From the NCBI GenBank assembly GCA_037447655.1, contig JBBHKE010002776.1, positions 1 to 46,214 on the forward strand: a stretch of 46,214 bases of DNA, in the 5' to 3' direction. This document shows, piece after piece, positions 20,861 to 32,840 of this stretch. The stretch is from Zygnema cylindricum (Eukaryota; Streptophyta; Zygnematophyceae; Zygnematales; Zygnemataceae). Both the position numbers and the translations under genes were made by a program. Every line of letters starts with the position of its first letter. Position 1 is the first letter of the stretch. Below the pieces are notes generated by a model. The model did no database searches, had not been told where the DNA came from, and saw only the letters and a list, made by a program, of their open reading frames with translations.

Positions 20861-22003
20861 ATGTGTACGAAAATTATGTTGTAGATTTGTTTTGAACTTT
20901 TCAAAAATTTGTATTTTTTTTCAAAATAACTTCTCTTCTTTTCAAAAGTCTCATTCAATGATAACAGTACGATATTTTTCAACTCTCCGCATACGCTTAT
21001 CACGAGTTAATCTACATTGAAAAGTACAAAATTTAACTTTATAGTGTATGGAAATTGTGTTGCAAAGTTACATTCGGGAGTAAGTAAATCTTACACGCGG
21101 ATATGTTTTGAACTTTTGAAAAAATTGTACCTGCTTTCAAAATAGCTTATCTTCCTTTCACAATACTCGTTCAATAATGACAAACGATGTTTTTTTAAAT
21201 CTTCGCATATGCTCATCATTTTACGTAGTGTACGAAAAAAAAAATCACTTGCGGCTCTGAAAAACAATATGACTATATTTGAACTCTTTTGTTAGATTAA
21301 GTGTTCTCATGTGACACGCGACTTAAATTGTTAAAGCTATATCGACTTATTAATTGGTAACGCGTAGAGTGTGAACGTTTACTAAATTTTATAGATATTT
21401 TGAATCACGAAGGCGACTTACATGTTCTCATGTGACACATGTGACGCAAATTGTAACGAATGCTTCACATCGATACGCTTCGTTAAACACATAAATTTTA
21501 CTCATTGGAAATAAAAATGGGTATAACTTTTATATTTTTGGTTTTCTTTTATTTGTGTTTTTTTTGTTTTTTATCTATTGAAAAAAAAAACCCTACCCAT
21601 TAAAAAAAAACGGGTAAAGTTTATATATTTAAAGTTTCTTATATTTGTTTTACTCATTTTGTTAACGAGAGAGGAAAAAAAACAAAAAAAGAAGAAGTAA
21701 TTTATAGGTTTTGTTAGAAAATAGTTTTCAACGGGCAAGGTTTATATGTTTAGGGTTTTTTTTGTTTGTTTTTTTTGTATTCAATTTTTTAAGGGTTTTA
21801 GGGTTTAAGCGTGAAAACTTTGTTTCGTAATATTTTTTTTTTCTCCATCTCACCGAATCATTGAGGAGACTCATAAAATAAACTTCTCCAACACGATATT
21901 TTTTTTGTAATTATCAAGTATTTCGAGGGATTTAGATTGCCGAGGCAAAAGCCTCCGGAAAGTCTCAGCCGCACGCCAAATAAGCCCTCCTCCCAATGTT
22001 TAA
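20861..22003. other. No gene seen; AT-rich
   Basis: Spacer with TTTATATGTTTAGGGTTTTT blocks that are inverted relatives of those at 19100-19250. Open frames are low-complexity. Confidence 0.45.
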
Positions 22004-24517
22004 GGTCGTCTTCCCGTGTAATCGGTTTTTTTATTTGTATTTTGGACCGTAGAGAAGATTCTCCCTACTACTTTGAAGAACGTCCCAATGTACAAAAATG
22101 AAATCAAAATTTTGACATGTGACGATTTTAGACGTAGGTAAAACTTTGTGACGGTTAAAGACGACTACGAAACTTTCGCCGATTGGTGACGCCAACAAAA
22201 ACAACGACGTTGTAGACGTCTAAATTTGTATAATTTTGTGACATTGTAGATGTTTATGGTTTTGTGACATTGTGACGTCGTGCTCACTTGTGCAACGTTG
22301 ACGTCACAAATTAAGAACTTTCCGCAATGGCTACCTCATTTCGTTTTTTCAAATTTTCTCTTTGATTTGCCATAAAATATACGTAAAGGTAGTCAAAAGA
22401 ATTCATCTTCAAATATCTTTCATTTCAAACTAGTACTGTCATGCCTCATTCTAAAAAACGTGAGATAAAAACGATAGTGTAAGAGGGAGAGGTGAGAGGC
22501 GGCGACGACGCTAAGGACCATGAATAAAAGTCGAGGTCCGATACCCATGCAAATTTTGTTCCGTACATGCTCGTCTTTTCAATACATGCGTGTGATGGGC
22601 AAAGAGAAAAATAACGGGTACTCTTCCTCCTCCTAAGATTTTCCCTCTCGTGTGGCGTGCGCGTGGTTCGTTTTTCATTCGTTGTTCGGGTGATACTTGA
22701 AGTCAAATCACCCTCTCGAGGTGACTTCGGACGAAGTTTTTTGATGGGTTGGATTTTTTTGCCCATGGGTCAAAAAGAGGAAAACGCCAAATTGCGTTCA
22801 CATGATGACGAACATGGAGTACATCGAAAGTATCGAATTAATGTTCACTATATTGTAGTAAAAGTGATTTTCTCGTACGTTTAAAGTTTTTCTAGTTCAG
22901 GACCGAGGGCACTTTCCTATGTGATAAAGTTAAGTTTTTTTTTGTCCTTTTCCTCTAAAACTTAGCCCTCAACAAGAAAATCCGTAAACGTAACAAAAAA
23001 TTGAAATTACCACTGTACAATTTGCGTCATCTTGAAACTTTAAATTCTTAAGTTATTGGGTGAATTGGAGGATAAACCAAATTCACGTTTTGTTCAATAT
23101 GCGTTTTGGTTCAGTTCTTGTTCGTGTTAAGTTTAATGTTTGTTTAGTTCGCCTCGGCAGTTAAGTTGTTGGTACGTTTTGTTTCGTGTGAGCGATTAGT
23201 ACCGTAATATTTACGTCATGTTGTTTGGTACCGTACCGTCGTCATTCGTCATTTCATTTAGTGCGCAGAACCGTGGTATGATAATTTGGTCCAGCGCACG
23301 TTTACGTTCTGCGTCACTTTTGTTTCGACGTTGAAGGTTTCAGCGAGTGTGACTGAGTTTTGGTGAAGTTAGTGGAGTCAGTGACGTGAGGAGAAAGTAG
23401 GGAAGTTGTGCAGATTAAGTATTCTCTTGTATTCCTATGTAAGGAGTAGTCTTACTGTGAGGTAGTATAGGTAGTATAATCTGAAGTGAGTAAGGGTTCG
23501 TGAGTGAGTGAAAAAGATGTGAGTAAGAAGAGAGAGTAAGAGTGAGAGTTTTGTAAAGAAAAGGCTTTGGCCAAATAAATATTTATTTGGACGAATTATT
23601 CTTTGCTGTAATTACTTTTTGTTTGTTTTCTTAAAAGACTTCCGTCGTGCATAATGTTTATATTCGGATTATTTTGAGTGCATCGATCCTATTTTTATCA
23701 TAAATGTCTTGCAGTTTGTTGTATAGCGCGATGTAGTTTGTTGTCTAACGCGTTTCGACCCACATTCGTGTCCCTCCAGCTCATCTTCTAAATTTATATA
23801 AAATCACCTCGCGAGGTGATTTTACATAAAGTTCCATGATGTGAGCGAATAAGCATTTTATGTTGCACGCGTCCGAGGTTTTTGTCCGCAGAGTACCAAA
23901 AAAGAATTCCACTGTACGTTTACAGCCCGTGCGTGATTTTTTTCCGTGCCCTTTTTTTCATACAGGGGCATTGGAGGGGTCTCATCCAACTTATGCCATT
24001 TTGCAAAAGCGAAGTCCGTGAAAGCGCTTCTCTTTCTCCCTCCCTCTCCTAGTACCGTGTTTATCTCACAATTTTTGCAATGAAAAACGTAAATAATGGT
24101 GTCAAATGAAAGATCTCTAAAAACGATTTATTTGTACTATATTTGGGCGTATTTTGATGGCAAGTAGAGAGAAGGGACATAAAAACACAATCGGGAAACC
24201 ATGGCGAAAAGTTTTAAAATTTGTGACGTTGACGCTGTCATAATTGAGCGTGACGTCAAAATGTCACAAACTCTAAACATCTACAATATCACAAGTAACT
24301 AAACACATACAACTGTCGCTATTTTGTAAACGTCATCAATTATCGCGCGTTTTGTAGTCGTCTACAACCGTCAGAAATTACATCCACGTCTACATCCGTC
24401 ACTTTTTAAAGTAACAAGTTAATTGCTTTACATCGGAATGCTATAAAAGTAGTGCGGAGAATCTTCGCTAAAAAGGAAGGTTACAAGACTAAGTTTCAGT
24501 TACATGGGAAAGTGTCC
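22004..24517. mobile_element. Family E element, about 2.5 kb, non-autonomous
   Basis: The ends GGTCGTCTTCCCGTGTAAT and ATTACATGGGAAAGTGTCC-like sequence are imperfect inverted repeats, and the inversion continues inward for about 300 bp (GAGAAGATTCTCC at 22050 with GGAGAATCTTCG at 24456, and the TGTGACGTC-rich stretches 22090-22310 with 24220-24400). About 23050-23800 has no counterpart in the copy ending at 2456 and may be a later insertion or a unique cargo segment. No transposase is recognisable. Confidence 0.65.
23800..23823. repeat. 24-bp perfect palindrome
   Basis: AAAATCACCTCG followed immediately by its reverse complement. A diverged version sits near 22703-22720 and 26246-26270 at equivalent places in related elements. 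Confidence 0.85.
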
Positions 24518-24603
24518 TGAATGTTGGGGGAAAACGACAAAAAAAAGTCGATACTTAGCATACTGATTTAACAATAGTATACTGATTTAACAATAGTATT
24601 TTG

Positions 24604-25489
24604 TAGTGTTGTGTATTGGTAAAAAACTTATCGCGATAACACCGATACCGATAGTTATCGGTTATCGAACGGTCAGAGCTTCCGATATATCGGTCTGGGA
24701 CCAACAAATTCCATATCGGCGATAACTTAAAAAATACATAGTATGCGTACAATAGTACTTTATAGCATACTGTATTATTTTATTGATTTTGGCATGCCAC
24801 GTACAAAAATATGTTCCGTTACAGTTTAACTGCAATTTATTACGGTAAACACGGCGCATAAACGTTGGCTGGTTAACTGAACAAAAATTTTACGGCGACG
24901 TACGAAAATTTACTGAAAAACTGGTGAACATGGAACTGGAAAAGGACGGCGGACACAAAAGTACAACGGAAGCAAAATAACATTCTGCGCGCCGCCGGAA
25001 TCGAACGGACGACTTGGAATGAGAAAACACGAACGGATGGGCTAGCGTTAGCGCCGGCATCCCGGAATGGCTCTTTTGGCAGCTTTTGCCAAAAAAGCCG
25101 ACAGATTGACACGTGGCAGGTCCCTAGTGGATCTCAAGGAATTAAGGGACAAAGCCATGGCGTCGTATGTGAAAGGTACATCGTTTTTACTGGATCCGTA
25201 TCAAAATCGTACAGATTTCATGGCGGCTACAGTACTTTCTATGCTTGTACACGTCTGGAGAATATGACGCACAGTTGAGTGTACAAACCGTACATTTATC
25301 TGTACGGTCCGTACAGATATCGCCGATAATTATCGTTATCGGCATTATCGCCGATAAGTACCCGATATTATCGGCTACTTATCGGCGATAAGACCGATGT
25401 CGATATATCGTACCAATATATTGATTATCGGATACCCGAAAAAAGGCCCATATCGGTTGTCGGCAAATCCTTACCGATACACAACACTA
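24604..25489 (+). mobile_element. Family D element, second copy
   Basis: It starts TAGTGTTGTGTATTGGTAA and ends TTACCGATACACAACACTA. The central block matches 4700-4910 (CCGCCGGAATCGAACGGACG, GGAATGGCTCTTTTGGC, GGGACAAAGC), but frame-changing differences break any shared protein reading. 886 bp. Confidence 0.8.
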
Positions 25490-25598
25490 TAAATTTCCTT
25501 TATTAAAAAGTTTTATCACACAAATTAGAGTTCATAACCCGAATTATTTAATTTACTTTTTTTTACTCTAATTACGATTTGCGGTGTACGGTATGGTA

Positions 25599-25760
25599 CA
25601 CCGCAAATCGTTATTATTGTATTGAACGCTAATTTATAATTATCCATACTTTTTTAAAAAAACTCTTCCTTAAAAATTTTCAAATTCCCAATTGGCGTTA
25701 ATAACGGTAATTATTCTAATAACGCTAAAAAAACTTCTACGGTAATAACGATTTCCGGTG
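25599..25760 (+). mobile_element. Short family A-type MITE, 162 bp
   Basis: CACCGCAAATCGTTATTA and TAATAACGATTTCCGGTG are inverted ends, with TA on both sides. Immediately left, 25560-25586 is the right end of another copy (ATTACGATTTGCGGTG). Confidence 0.8.
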
Positions 25761-25826
25761 TACTGTACTCTCCATATTATCCGACATTATTGTACTTTGT
25801 ACTCATGTTATCGTGGAAGGTATAAA

Positions 25827-26506
25827 AGGGGGTGTCCCCATGTAACCGCTACTTCTAATAAGTATTTTGAACTTTACTGAAGATTCCCCGTAGTACTTTT
25901 AAGAGCGTCCAAATGTGCAAAAATGAAATCGCAACTTTGGAATGTGACGATTCTAGACGTGGGTACAGCTTGTGACGATTGAAGACGACTACGAAACTTC
26001 AAACGATTTGTGACGCCTACAAGCATCGAACAACAACGATTGTACACGTCTAGTTAATTGTGACATTGTAGAAGTTTAGAGTTTTCTGACATTGTAATTT
26101 CATATGACAAAGTCGATGCAACTAATTCAATAACTTTGAGTGACGGGGAGGGAGAAAAATAATGAGTGCTCTCCCTCGTCCCAAAATTTTCCCACTCGTG
26201 TGCAGCGTGCATGGATCGTTTGTCATTTGTTGTGTAGGTGATACTTTAACTAAAATCACCTCGCAAGATGGATTTTGACAAAAAAAATTGATGAGTTGGG
26301 TTCTCTTGCTCGAGGGTCGAAAAGAGGAAAACGCCAAAATGAGTTCACAAGTCGACAACATGGAGTACATTCAAAACATAAAATTGACGTTCAGTGTACT
26401 GTGGTAAAAGTAATGTTTTTCGCACAGTTAATTTTTTTCTCGTTCGAGATTGGATTTCGGGGGAAAACAACAGAAAAAAAATCTTTAATACATGGGGACA
26501 CCCCCT
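25827..26506 (-). mobile_element. Family E short element, 680 bp
   Basis: The inverted ends AGGGGGTGTCCCCATGTA and TACATGGGGACACCCCCT are exact. The interior shares GAAGATTCCCCGTAGTAC, GTGACGATT...AGACG and the GATGATTTT/ATCACCTCGC region with 22004-24517. TAA follows the right end and AAA precedes the left, close to the TAA/TTA target of PIF/Harbinger elements. Confidence 0.75.
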
Positions 26507-26514
26507 AAGGGAGA

Positions 26515-26725
26515 TGTACTACTAATTTTGTACTTATTCAGCTATAGGCAGGTACAGGTAGTCGCGAGAAATCGAGTTTCGATTAACCTTTTTTTCGTAA
26601 ACGCGTATCGGTTATCGGGTAACCATTTAGGAGCGTAACCCGACCGGATTTTAAATGTTCAAGTTTTGAAAAAAAAAATGTCAAATTTGGGTATCTAAAA
26701 TTCTCACTTTTGCGACCTCTGGTGT
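26515..26725. repeat. Family G fragment
   Basis: AATTTTGTACTTATTCAGC, GTCGCGAGAAATCGAGTTTC and CACTTTTGCGACCTCTG match the right half of the element at 12131-12752. Confidence 0.6.
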
Positions 26726-26734
26726 AGGCACTAG

Positions 26735-26825
26735 TGTTTTATATCAGGTAAAACTTATCGCGATAAAATAGATACAGATTGTTATCGGTTATTGAACGGT
26801 GAAGGGTACCGATATGATCGTATTA
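26735..26825. repeat. Family D left-end fragment
   Basis: AAAACTTATCGCGATAA, GTTATCGGTTATTGAACGGT and TACCGATAT follow the left end of family D copies at lower identity. Confidence 0.6.
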
Positions 26826-26865
26826 TTTATTTTATTTGTATTGTATTGTATTGTACAGTACTGTA

Positions 26866-27366
26866 CTCCGCCAATCGCTAATAGAGTAACGAATAACTAA
26901 CGTAGAAAAAAAAAGTGTTATTAACGCTAATTAGGAAATTAAAAAAAGAACATATATAATATTTAATCACTAACTTTAATTTGGGTTTTTTGGAATAATA
27001 AATACACGTCTTATTGATGTCTACATCATTATATGTATCCCGTACAAAATATGACAATTTGTACGCCAAAATTTGAATATTTGAGTTTGCGTCTCTTTTC
27101 CCACTGCACATTCGTATGCGTGCGCAAATACATTAAATGACTTTCTATACATTTTTATTTAAAAAATTACATTTTTGGTACAGACAAACCTTGTCCGTAC
27201 ACCACACTACAAACATCACAATGTATTTCTGTTATTAACGCTGATTAAAAAAAGAACCCTTAAAGGTGTAAAGGAAAAAATATAATTATAGATTGTATTT
27301 CAAGTTTATTTATTTTTTTAAATGGCACCAAATTAGCGTTATTTACTCTAATAGCGATTAGCGGTG
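26866..27366. mobile_element. Family A-type MITE, 501 bp
   Basis: CTCCGCCAATCGCTAATAGAG and CTCTAATAGCGATTAGCGGTG form inverted ends, each beside TA. It contains the TATTTAAATAGTG-like and GTACAAAATATGACAATTTG blocks related to 6938-7477. Confidence 0.75.
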
Positions 27367-27439
27367 TACTGTACAATGTGAATCGCTATTAGTGTTAATG
27401 TTTTTTTTTGCCACTTAAACCAGCTTTTCTTGCACTATA

Positions 27440-27654
27440 CACTGTGAATCGCTATTAGTGTTAATGTTTTTTTTGCCACTTAAACCAGCTTTTCTTCGTA
27501 CACGATGGTCAGATTATGGATCTGACAGTTGCGATTGAAAGCCAATTTTCTCACCTTGCGATCGACGGTTTCTATGTGAAAATCGGACAAGTGTGTACGG
27601 ATGAGAGAAGTTTTAAGTGGCGAAAAAATTGTTTCCTAATAGCGATACACAGTG
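27440..27654 (+). mobile_element. Family B MITE, 215 bp, with duplicated left end
   Basis: It starts CACTGTGAATCGCTATTAG and ends CTAATAGCGATACACAGTG between TA dinucleotides, with GCCACTTAAAC and GTTTTAAGTGGC inside. The first about 65 bp occur once more immediately upstream (27372-27430), a partial tandem duplication. Confidence 0.85.
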
Positions 27655-27689
27655 TAGTATCCATATTATCGGGTATTATTGTACTTGTG

Positions 27690-27840
27690 ATCCGGAAGAT
27701 TCGGGTACCAGATTTTGGGGGCCGACAGGATTAGGCCGGGTGGTTAAAAAATAAATAATAAATCGGGTACGGCTGGGTGAGCCCAGTAAAAATAATATGT
27801 CGGGTTCGGATTGTTGAAATTTTGACTTTTGTGACCTCTG
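27690..27840. repeat. Family G-like fragment
   Basis: GGGTACCAGATTTTGGGGGCC, CGGGTACGGCTGGG and GACTTTTGTGACCTCTG match the element at 39913-40105 in reverse. Confidence 0.55.
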
Positions 27841-28334
27841 TGCTTCGGTACAATACAATACAACACAATACAGTACGCACGTTTTCCGTAGCGCGGAAAT
27901 TGCAAGGCTATTAGCGTAGTGTACGCTAATTCCGTCCCTTTTTTATTTTAATTCTCCAATAGCGTAGCTTATTATATTTTTTTTTGAACGCCATTTAGGG
28001 TTATTTTCCAAGTATTGTACAAAATGAAAATATGTTGTTGTTTAAATAGTGTGGTGTACGGTAAATGTCGGACTGTACAAATTGTACCTTTTTAAGTGAA
28101 AAAAAAATAATTAATGAGTTTTAGTAACCGCGGACGCATGAGAATATGCGCTCTAAAAAGGGGATGAATCGGGTTGTTAAATAGCACGATCGCACATATT
28201 CGTCCAACAACCACGTTTCGACAATGTGAACGTACGATTTGTGTACGAAATGTCAAATTTTATACAAGTACCTATATTAGTGTAAGTATGTTTGCGACCA
28301 ACATTTTTTTTTTCAAATACCCAAATTAGCATTA
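27841..28334. other. No gene seen; family A-like debris
   Basis: It contains GCTATTAGCGTAGTGTACGC and TTTAAATAGTGTGG, both found in family A copies, but no complete element or coding frame. Confidence 0.5.
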
Positions 28335-30204
28335 GGGTGACGTTCCATCAGGCAAAAAGTGGCGTAGTTTACAGAAATCTGCGACTCTACGTACCAATTC
28401 GTACCGCCTATTTTGTTTTTATAAGGAAGACAACATTACAAAGAATCTTGCTAATACTCTCCGAAGGTCTTGGAGGTAATACTGGCCGTCCGATGTTCAT
28501 CTGCGAGGAGTATGCTTCATTTTTCTCTGTAACTGTCAACCCACCTCGAGGAGGGGTTGGCAGATACAGAAAAAAAATCCATGACACGTTGGACGATTAA
28601 GCAACGTGTCATAATGGAAAGCCAACGAAAAATCAGAAGACTTCCAAATGACACGCGCTTTCCAAAATACAACCGAAAATAATAACGAAATTTCGTAACA
28701 TTCCTTCGTCACGCTATTTTCGGTAACTTTTGTTCGTCATACTATTTTCTCAAAGGACTTTCGTTATGTTAAAAAGTAGAAACCCTAAAAAATGAGCTGG
28801 CGTACAGATTGGCGTCTGCAAAAAGTATAAAAGTTATGTTGTATGATGTTTCTTACGCAGGTACATGGTCCACAAAAGAATATTTGAAGTTAAGTTTGTC
28901 GGTGCTTAAAATATGAAAGATATTCACTATCGGATCTTAGCTCGCGTGGCGCCAGTCAGTTTAAAACACGTGGTTTACAGAGTCTATGAAACTCTGAGAC
29001 CTCCATTGGCCCTCAGAGTATGCAGATCCAAAAGAAGCTAATCTAGATAGTGCCGACTCCAAGTTAATATAAACCCAAGTGACTGACCCCTTGACAGTCA
29101 GAACCCCAATATAGATTCACCCCTGTGAAATAACACTTTCTGTGTGCTCAGTTCCACCACAGAATGCAAAGTTAGAATATGAGATTTGGACACATTCACC
29201 CACTTTGACTTTCCCTTAGAAATACAGCCACCCTGGCAGACAAAAACTCTGACCGACTACACCCCTGTGTAGCCTAGACTCCCCTGAGTCCGCAGCAAAA
29301 AGAATCACTGAAAATGGTCAAGTAAATTGATAGTTATGGCTGGCCAAAGTTTGCCATTTATACAGGGTGCTCTCTGGGAGAGGCAGCTGCCTACCCAAAA
29401 TTTATCTAAGTCCTATTCCCTCTCTAAAACTCTATCTACTGAAGTACGGCACCAATCAAATTACTGTATCGTACATAAAAGTACAGGTGCCGGTGTACTT
29501 TATGTACGGCCATTGTACGACATGGCAAAAATGTCGACACGTGTCATATCCGGATTTGTTCCCGTAATCTCCGGAGTTGCCGCAATCCAATGTAGTGTTA
29601 CCACGTGTCACTTAATGTGGCGGTGATCGCAAACCGCCAAAATTGTACGCCGCGATCTCGGCATCCTTCGCGGCCGTCCGATCAAATTTGGATTTCAATC
29701 GTGGCCGTCATAAATACCTGCGCGGTATTCTTTCCGGCGTCAAACAAACCGCGCGGTATTTATTTCGTAATCGTACCGTACGTCGTACTTTCCACAACTG
29801 TTTCTATGCAGTATCCATATAGTTCTAGTTTAATGAATTATTCTTATACAAACTATTTAAATAAATATCATACCTCAGAATTTCTAATACAATTAAGACT
29901 ATCTGGATAAGACTACCGGCTATTGTCGGTTTATCAAGTGGCAGGTTCCAGGATAAAATCCTGGTCCTGGCCAAACTATCTTTTACAGAAAAACCCCCTA
30001 TAAAACAACTGTCTGTCTCCCTCTAGACAGCACAGGCAGCCATGGCTAACTCCTCCTTCAGTCTTTAGTGACTGCGACAAGTGTGGGGACTTGAGGAGGA
30101 GTTAGAGGCAGGCTGTCAATATCTACTATTTTGCTTTTTATTTTGCAATCTCTAGACCTAGAAAATACTTGAATTCCAACAGTCTACGTGATGGAACATC
30201 GACT
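28335..30204. mobile_element. Family F element split by a solo LTR
   Basis: It begins GGGTGACGTTCCATCA after TTA (28332-28334), runs to 28986, and resumes at 30182 (TSD copy) with CTACGTGATGGAACATCGAC. The order of blocks matches 31429-32166 reversed. It ends near 30204, where a second family F element abuts or interrupts it. Confidence 0.75.
28987..30181 (-). mobile_element. Copia-type solo LTR, 1195 bp
   Basis: It is bordered by exact 5-bp duplications GTCTA (28982-28986 and 30182-30186) and has TG...CA ends. Read on the minus strand it begins TGTTGGAATTC and ends GGTCTCAGAGTTTCA, the usual look of Ty1/copia LTRs. The neighbouring family F copy at 31429-32166 shows the uninterrupted site. 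No internal retrotransposon region or second LTR is adjacent, so recombination between LTRs probably removed the body. Open frames inside are short. Confidence 0.9.
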
Positions 30205-30931
30205 CAGGGCCAAGTTCCATCAGACGTTTCTGTAATCGTACGGCTAATTGTACAGACCGGGTTAATTGAGTCGATGTTCCACGAAGAGTTTGTAATCCAC
30301 GTGTTATACATTGAGTGGTACCACGTGGGTTTTGACCGGATACTCAAAATCTTTAAAAAATCTTCACACCGACAAATTCCACTTCAAATCTTCATTTGCG
30401 TACTATGTACTTGCATACTAAGTCATAATACGACAGAACTTTTGTACTTTCTGCAAACGTCAGTCTTTTATGCCAGCTCATTTTTTAGATTTCCTATTTT
30501 CGAACATGACAAAAATCTTTTGCTGGAAATAGTGTGAAGAAAGGAATTGCGCGACGAAGAACCGTTTCGAGATTACATTTTTAATTTTCAGTTGCATTTT
30601 GAAAAGTACATACCAAGTGTAAATTTCGTCAATTTTCGGTGGTTTTACATCATGACACGTAGCTTTTTCATACAGCGTGTCACTATTAATTATTTTCTGT
30701 ATCTGCCAACCCACCTCTTACAGGTACGTTGGCAGGTACAGAGAAAAATGAAGAGAACGCTTTGCGGATGAACATCCCACGGTCAGTATTACCTCCCAGA
30801 CCTTCGGAGAGTATTGGCAAGATTCTCTGTAATGTATGTTTTCTTACAAAAATAAAATAAGCGGTACGTTTTGGTACGGATAGTCGCGGATTTTTGTAAA
30901 CTACCCCATTTTTCGTCTGATGGAATTTGGT
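30205..30931. mobile_element. Family F-related element
   Basis: The inverted ends GGGCCAAGTTCCATCAGACG and CGTCTGATGGAATTTGGTCCC flank an interior whose blocks parallel 31429-32166 (TACAGACCGGGTTAATTGAG, CCACGTGTTATACATTGA, GCCAACCCACCTC). The outermost bases differ from the other copies (GGGCC rather than GGGTG). No target duplication is evident. Confidence 0.7.
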
Positions 30932-31428
30932 CCCACCGGAAAAAAAAACACTTCCGCAAAAGACGGACGTTCGAATAATGTACGGCTTTCATAGCACCGA
31001 CTTTGTAGATTTCCGAAGTTCTCGGAAAGCCGTACAAATGACCTTGCTCAAAATATTGCGCGATGTAGAAGTAGGGTAAAGGTATCGTATTTCTGTGAAT
31101 CAGACCAACGGTAACCCGAAAAGCTGACTAAGCAAACACAGCATTCGAACGGCTATTTCGTTGTTCCCGCGCGAAAAAATAGTCCAAGCTAAACCCTAAA
31201 AGTTTGAAAATGTGCAGGTTTGTTTTCGCGCCTATGTTTTATGACGTCGAAGCGTGTGATGTGTCACGTGACACCTTCAATCGGAGTTACGTCCCAAAAT
31301 TTTAGTGTGAACAAGACCTGTTTTCCGATGACTTTTCGGAAAATCATCGGAATGGGCAAAAAGTTACAAATGCTACGGTGGGTATAGGCTATCAATCGAC
31401 CCGATCTGTAGAGTTGGGTGTACGATTA

Positions 31429-32166
31429 GGGTGAAGTTCCATCATACGTTTCTGCAAATGTACGGCAAACTCTACAGACCGGGTCGATTGAGTCGAAGTT
31501 CCATCACGTAGAGTTTGTAAGCCACGTGTTCTAAATTGACTGGCGCCACGCAAGCTACGATCCGATATTGAATATATTTCAGATTTTTAGCACCGACAAA
31601 CTTAACTTCAAATCTTGACTTGCGTACCATGTACCTTCGTACGAAGTAATCATACGACAAAACTTTTATACTTTTTGCATATGCTAGTGTGTACGCCAGC
31701 TCATTTTTTAGGGTTTCAATTTTCGAACATAATGAAAGTCCTCTGAGAGAAATAGTGTGACGAACAAAAGTTACCGAAAATAGCGTGACGAGGGAATGTT
31801 ACGAAATTTCGTTTTTATTTTCGGTTGTATTTTGGAAACCGCGTGTCATGTGCAAATCTTAAGATTTCTCGTTGGTTTTCCATCATGACACGTAGCTTAA
31901 TTGTCCACCAGTGTCACAATTTTTTTTTCCTGTATCTGTCAACCCACCTCCTCGAGGTGGGTTGAGTGTAATAGAGAAAATTTAAGCGAACTCCTCGCAG
32001 ATGAACATCCGACGGCGAGTATTACCTCCAAGACCTTAGGAGAGTATCGGTAAGATTCTCTGTAATGTTGTGTTTCGTATAAAAACAAAATAGGCGGTAC
32101 GATTTGGTACGGAGAGTCGCGGATTTCTGTAAAAAACGCCACTTTTCGCTTGATAGAACTTCACCC
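31429..32166. mobile_element. Family F MITE, PIF/Harbinger-like, 738 bp
   Basis: Terminal GGGTGAAGTTCCATCA and its complement (TGATAGAACTTCACCC) are each flanked by TTA (31426-31428 and 32167-32169). A 3-bp TTA/TAA duplication with a GG-initial terminus is the PIF/Harbinger (Tourist) pattern. A hairpin CAACCCACCTCCTCGAGGTGGGTTG-like palindrome lies near 31940-31965. No transposase. Confidence 0.85.
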
Positions 32167-32184
32167 TTAGTAAACAATTAGAAT

Positions 32185-32730
32185 CATAGTTCAAAAGTAG
32201 GCGTTTTTATTGTAGGTCTTTGGTAGGCGCACAAAACTTGGCACTAAACTCGCGTAGAGTAGGCATACTGTATGGGTGTGTGCTGTGGACACTCTTGTAC
32301 GGACGTACGAATCTGACGTATGATCATAGTTTAGCGCACGCCGACGGACGAAATTTTTTAGCGAACTAAAACACGCGGACGTTCAAATTTGCAGACGCTA
32401 ATATGACAGATAGTCCTTTCGTAAGTTGTGTTATGGGCTTTTCATGTGATCTTCTTAGATCGCTACTTTGATCAGTGACCGTCCGATCGTCTGAATCTGA
32501 TGGTTTAAAAAAGTTGTACCTCAAAACTCACAAAAAATATTTTTTTTGTCCGATTTTTTTCAAAACTTAGACATGACGTTTGATTCTCTATCGATCGATG
32601 TGCAACTCAACCCTGTAACTATTTTTTGTCATTTTTCGACCAATACAATATGGGTCTTAAGGGCATATTGTATGTTTTGCATACAATAGGCATATTGTAT
32701 GGGCCTACTTTCACCTACTTTTGAACTATG
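32185..32730 (+). mobile_element. Family C hAT-like MITE, 546 bp, exact 8-bp duplication
   Basis: The ends CATAGTTCAAAAGTAGG and CCTACTTTTGAACTATG lie between two copies of ATTAGAAT (32177-32184 and 32731-32738). This is the most complete copy of the family, and it sits 18 bp from the family F element. No coding region. Confidence 0.92.
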
Positions 32731-32840
32731 ATTAGAATGTATGTTTTTTTTCAAAATTTTCAAATTCCTAATTAGCGTAAACAACGCTAATTATTCGTAT
32801 ACGCTAAAGAAACTTCTACGCTAATAGCGATTGGCGGTGT

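Noticed and set aside
29327-29910. Frames of about 100 residues inside the solo LTR
   Set aside because: LTRs are non-coding; the frames match no retroviral-type protein and do not extend.
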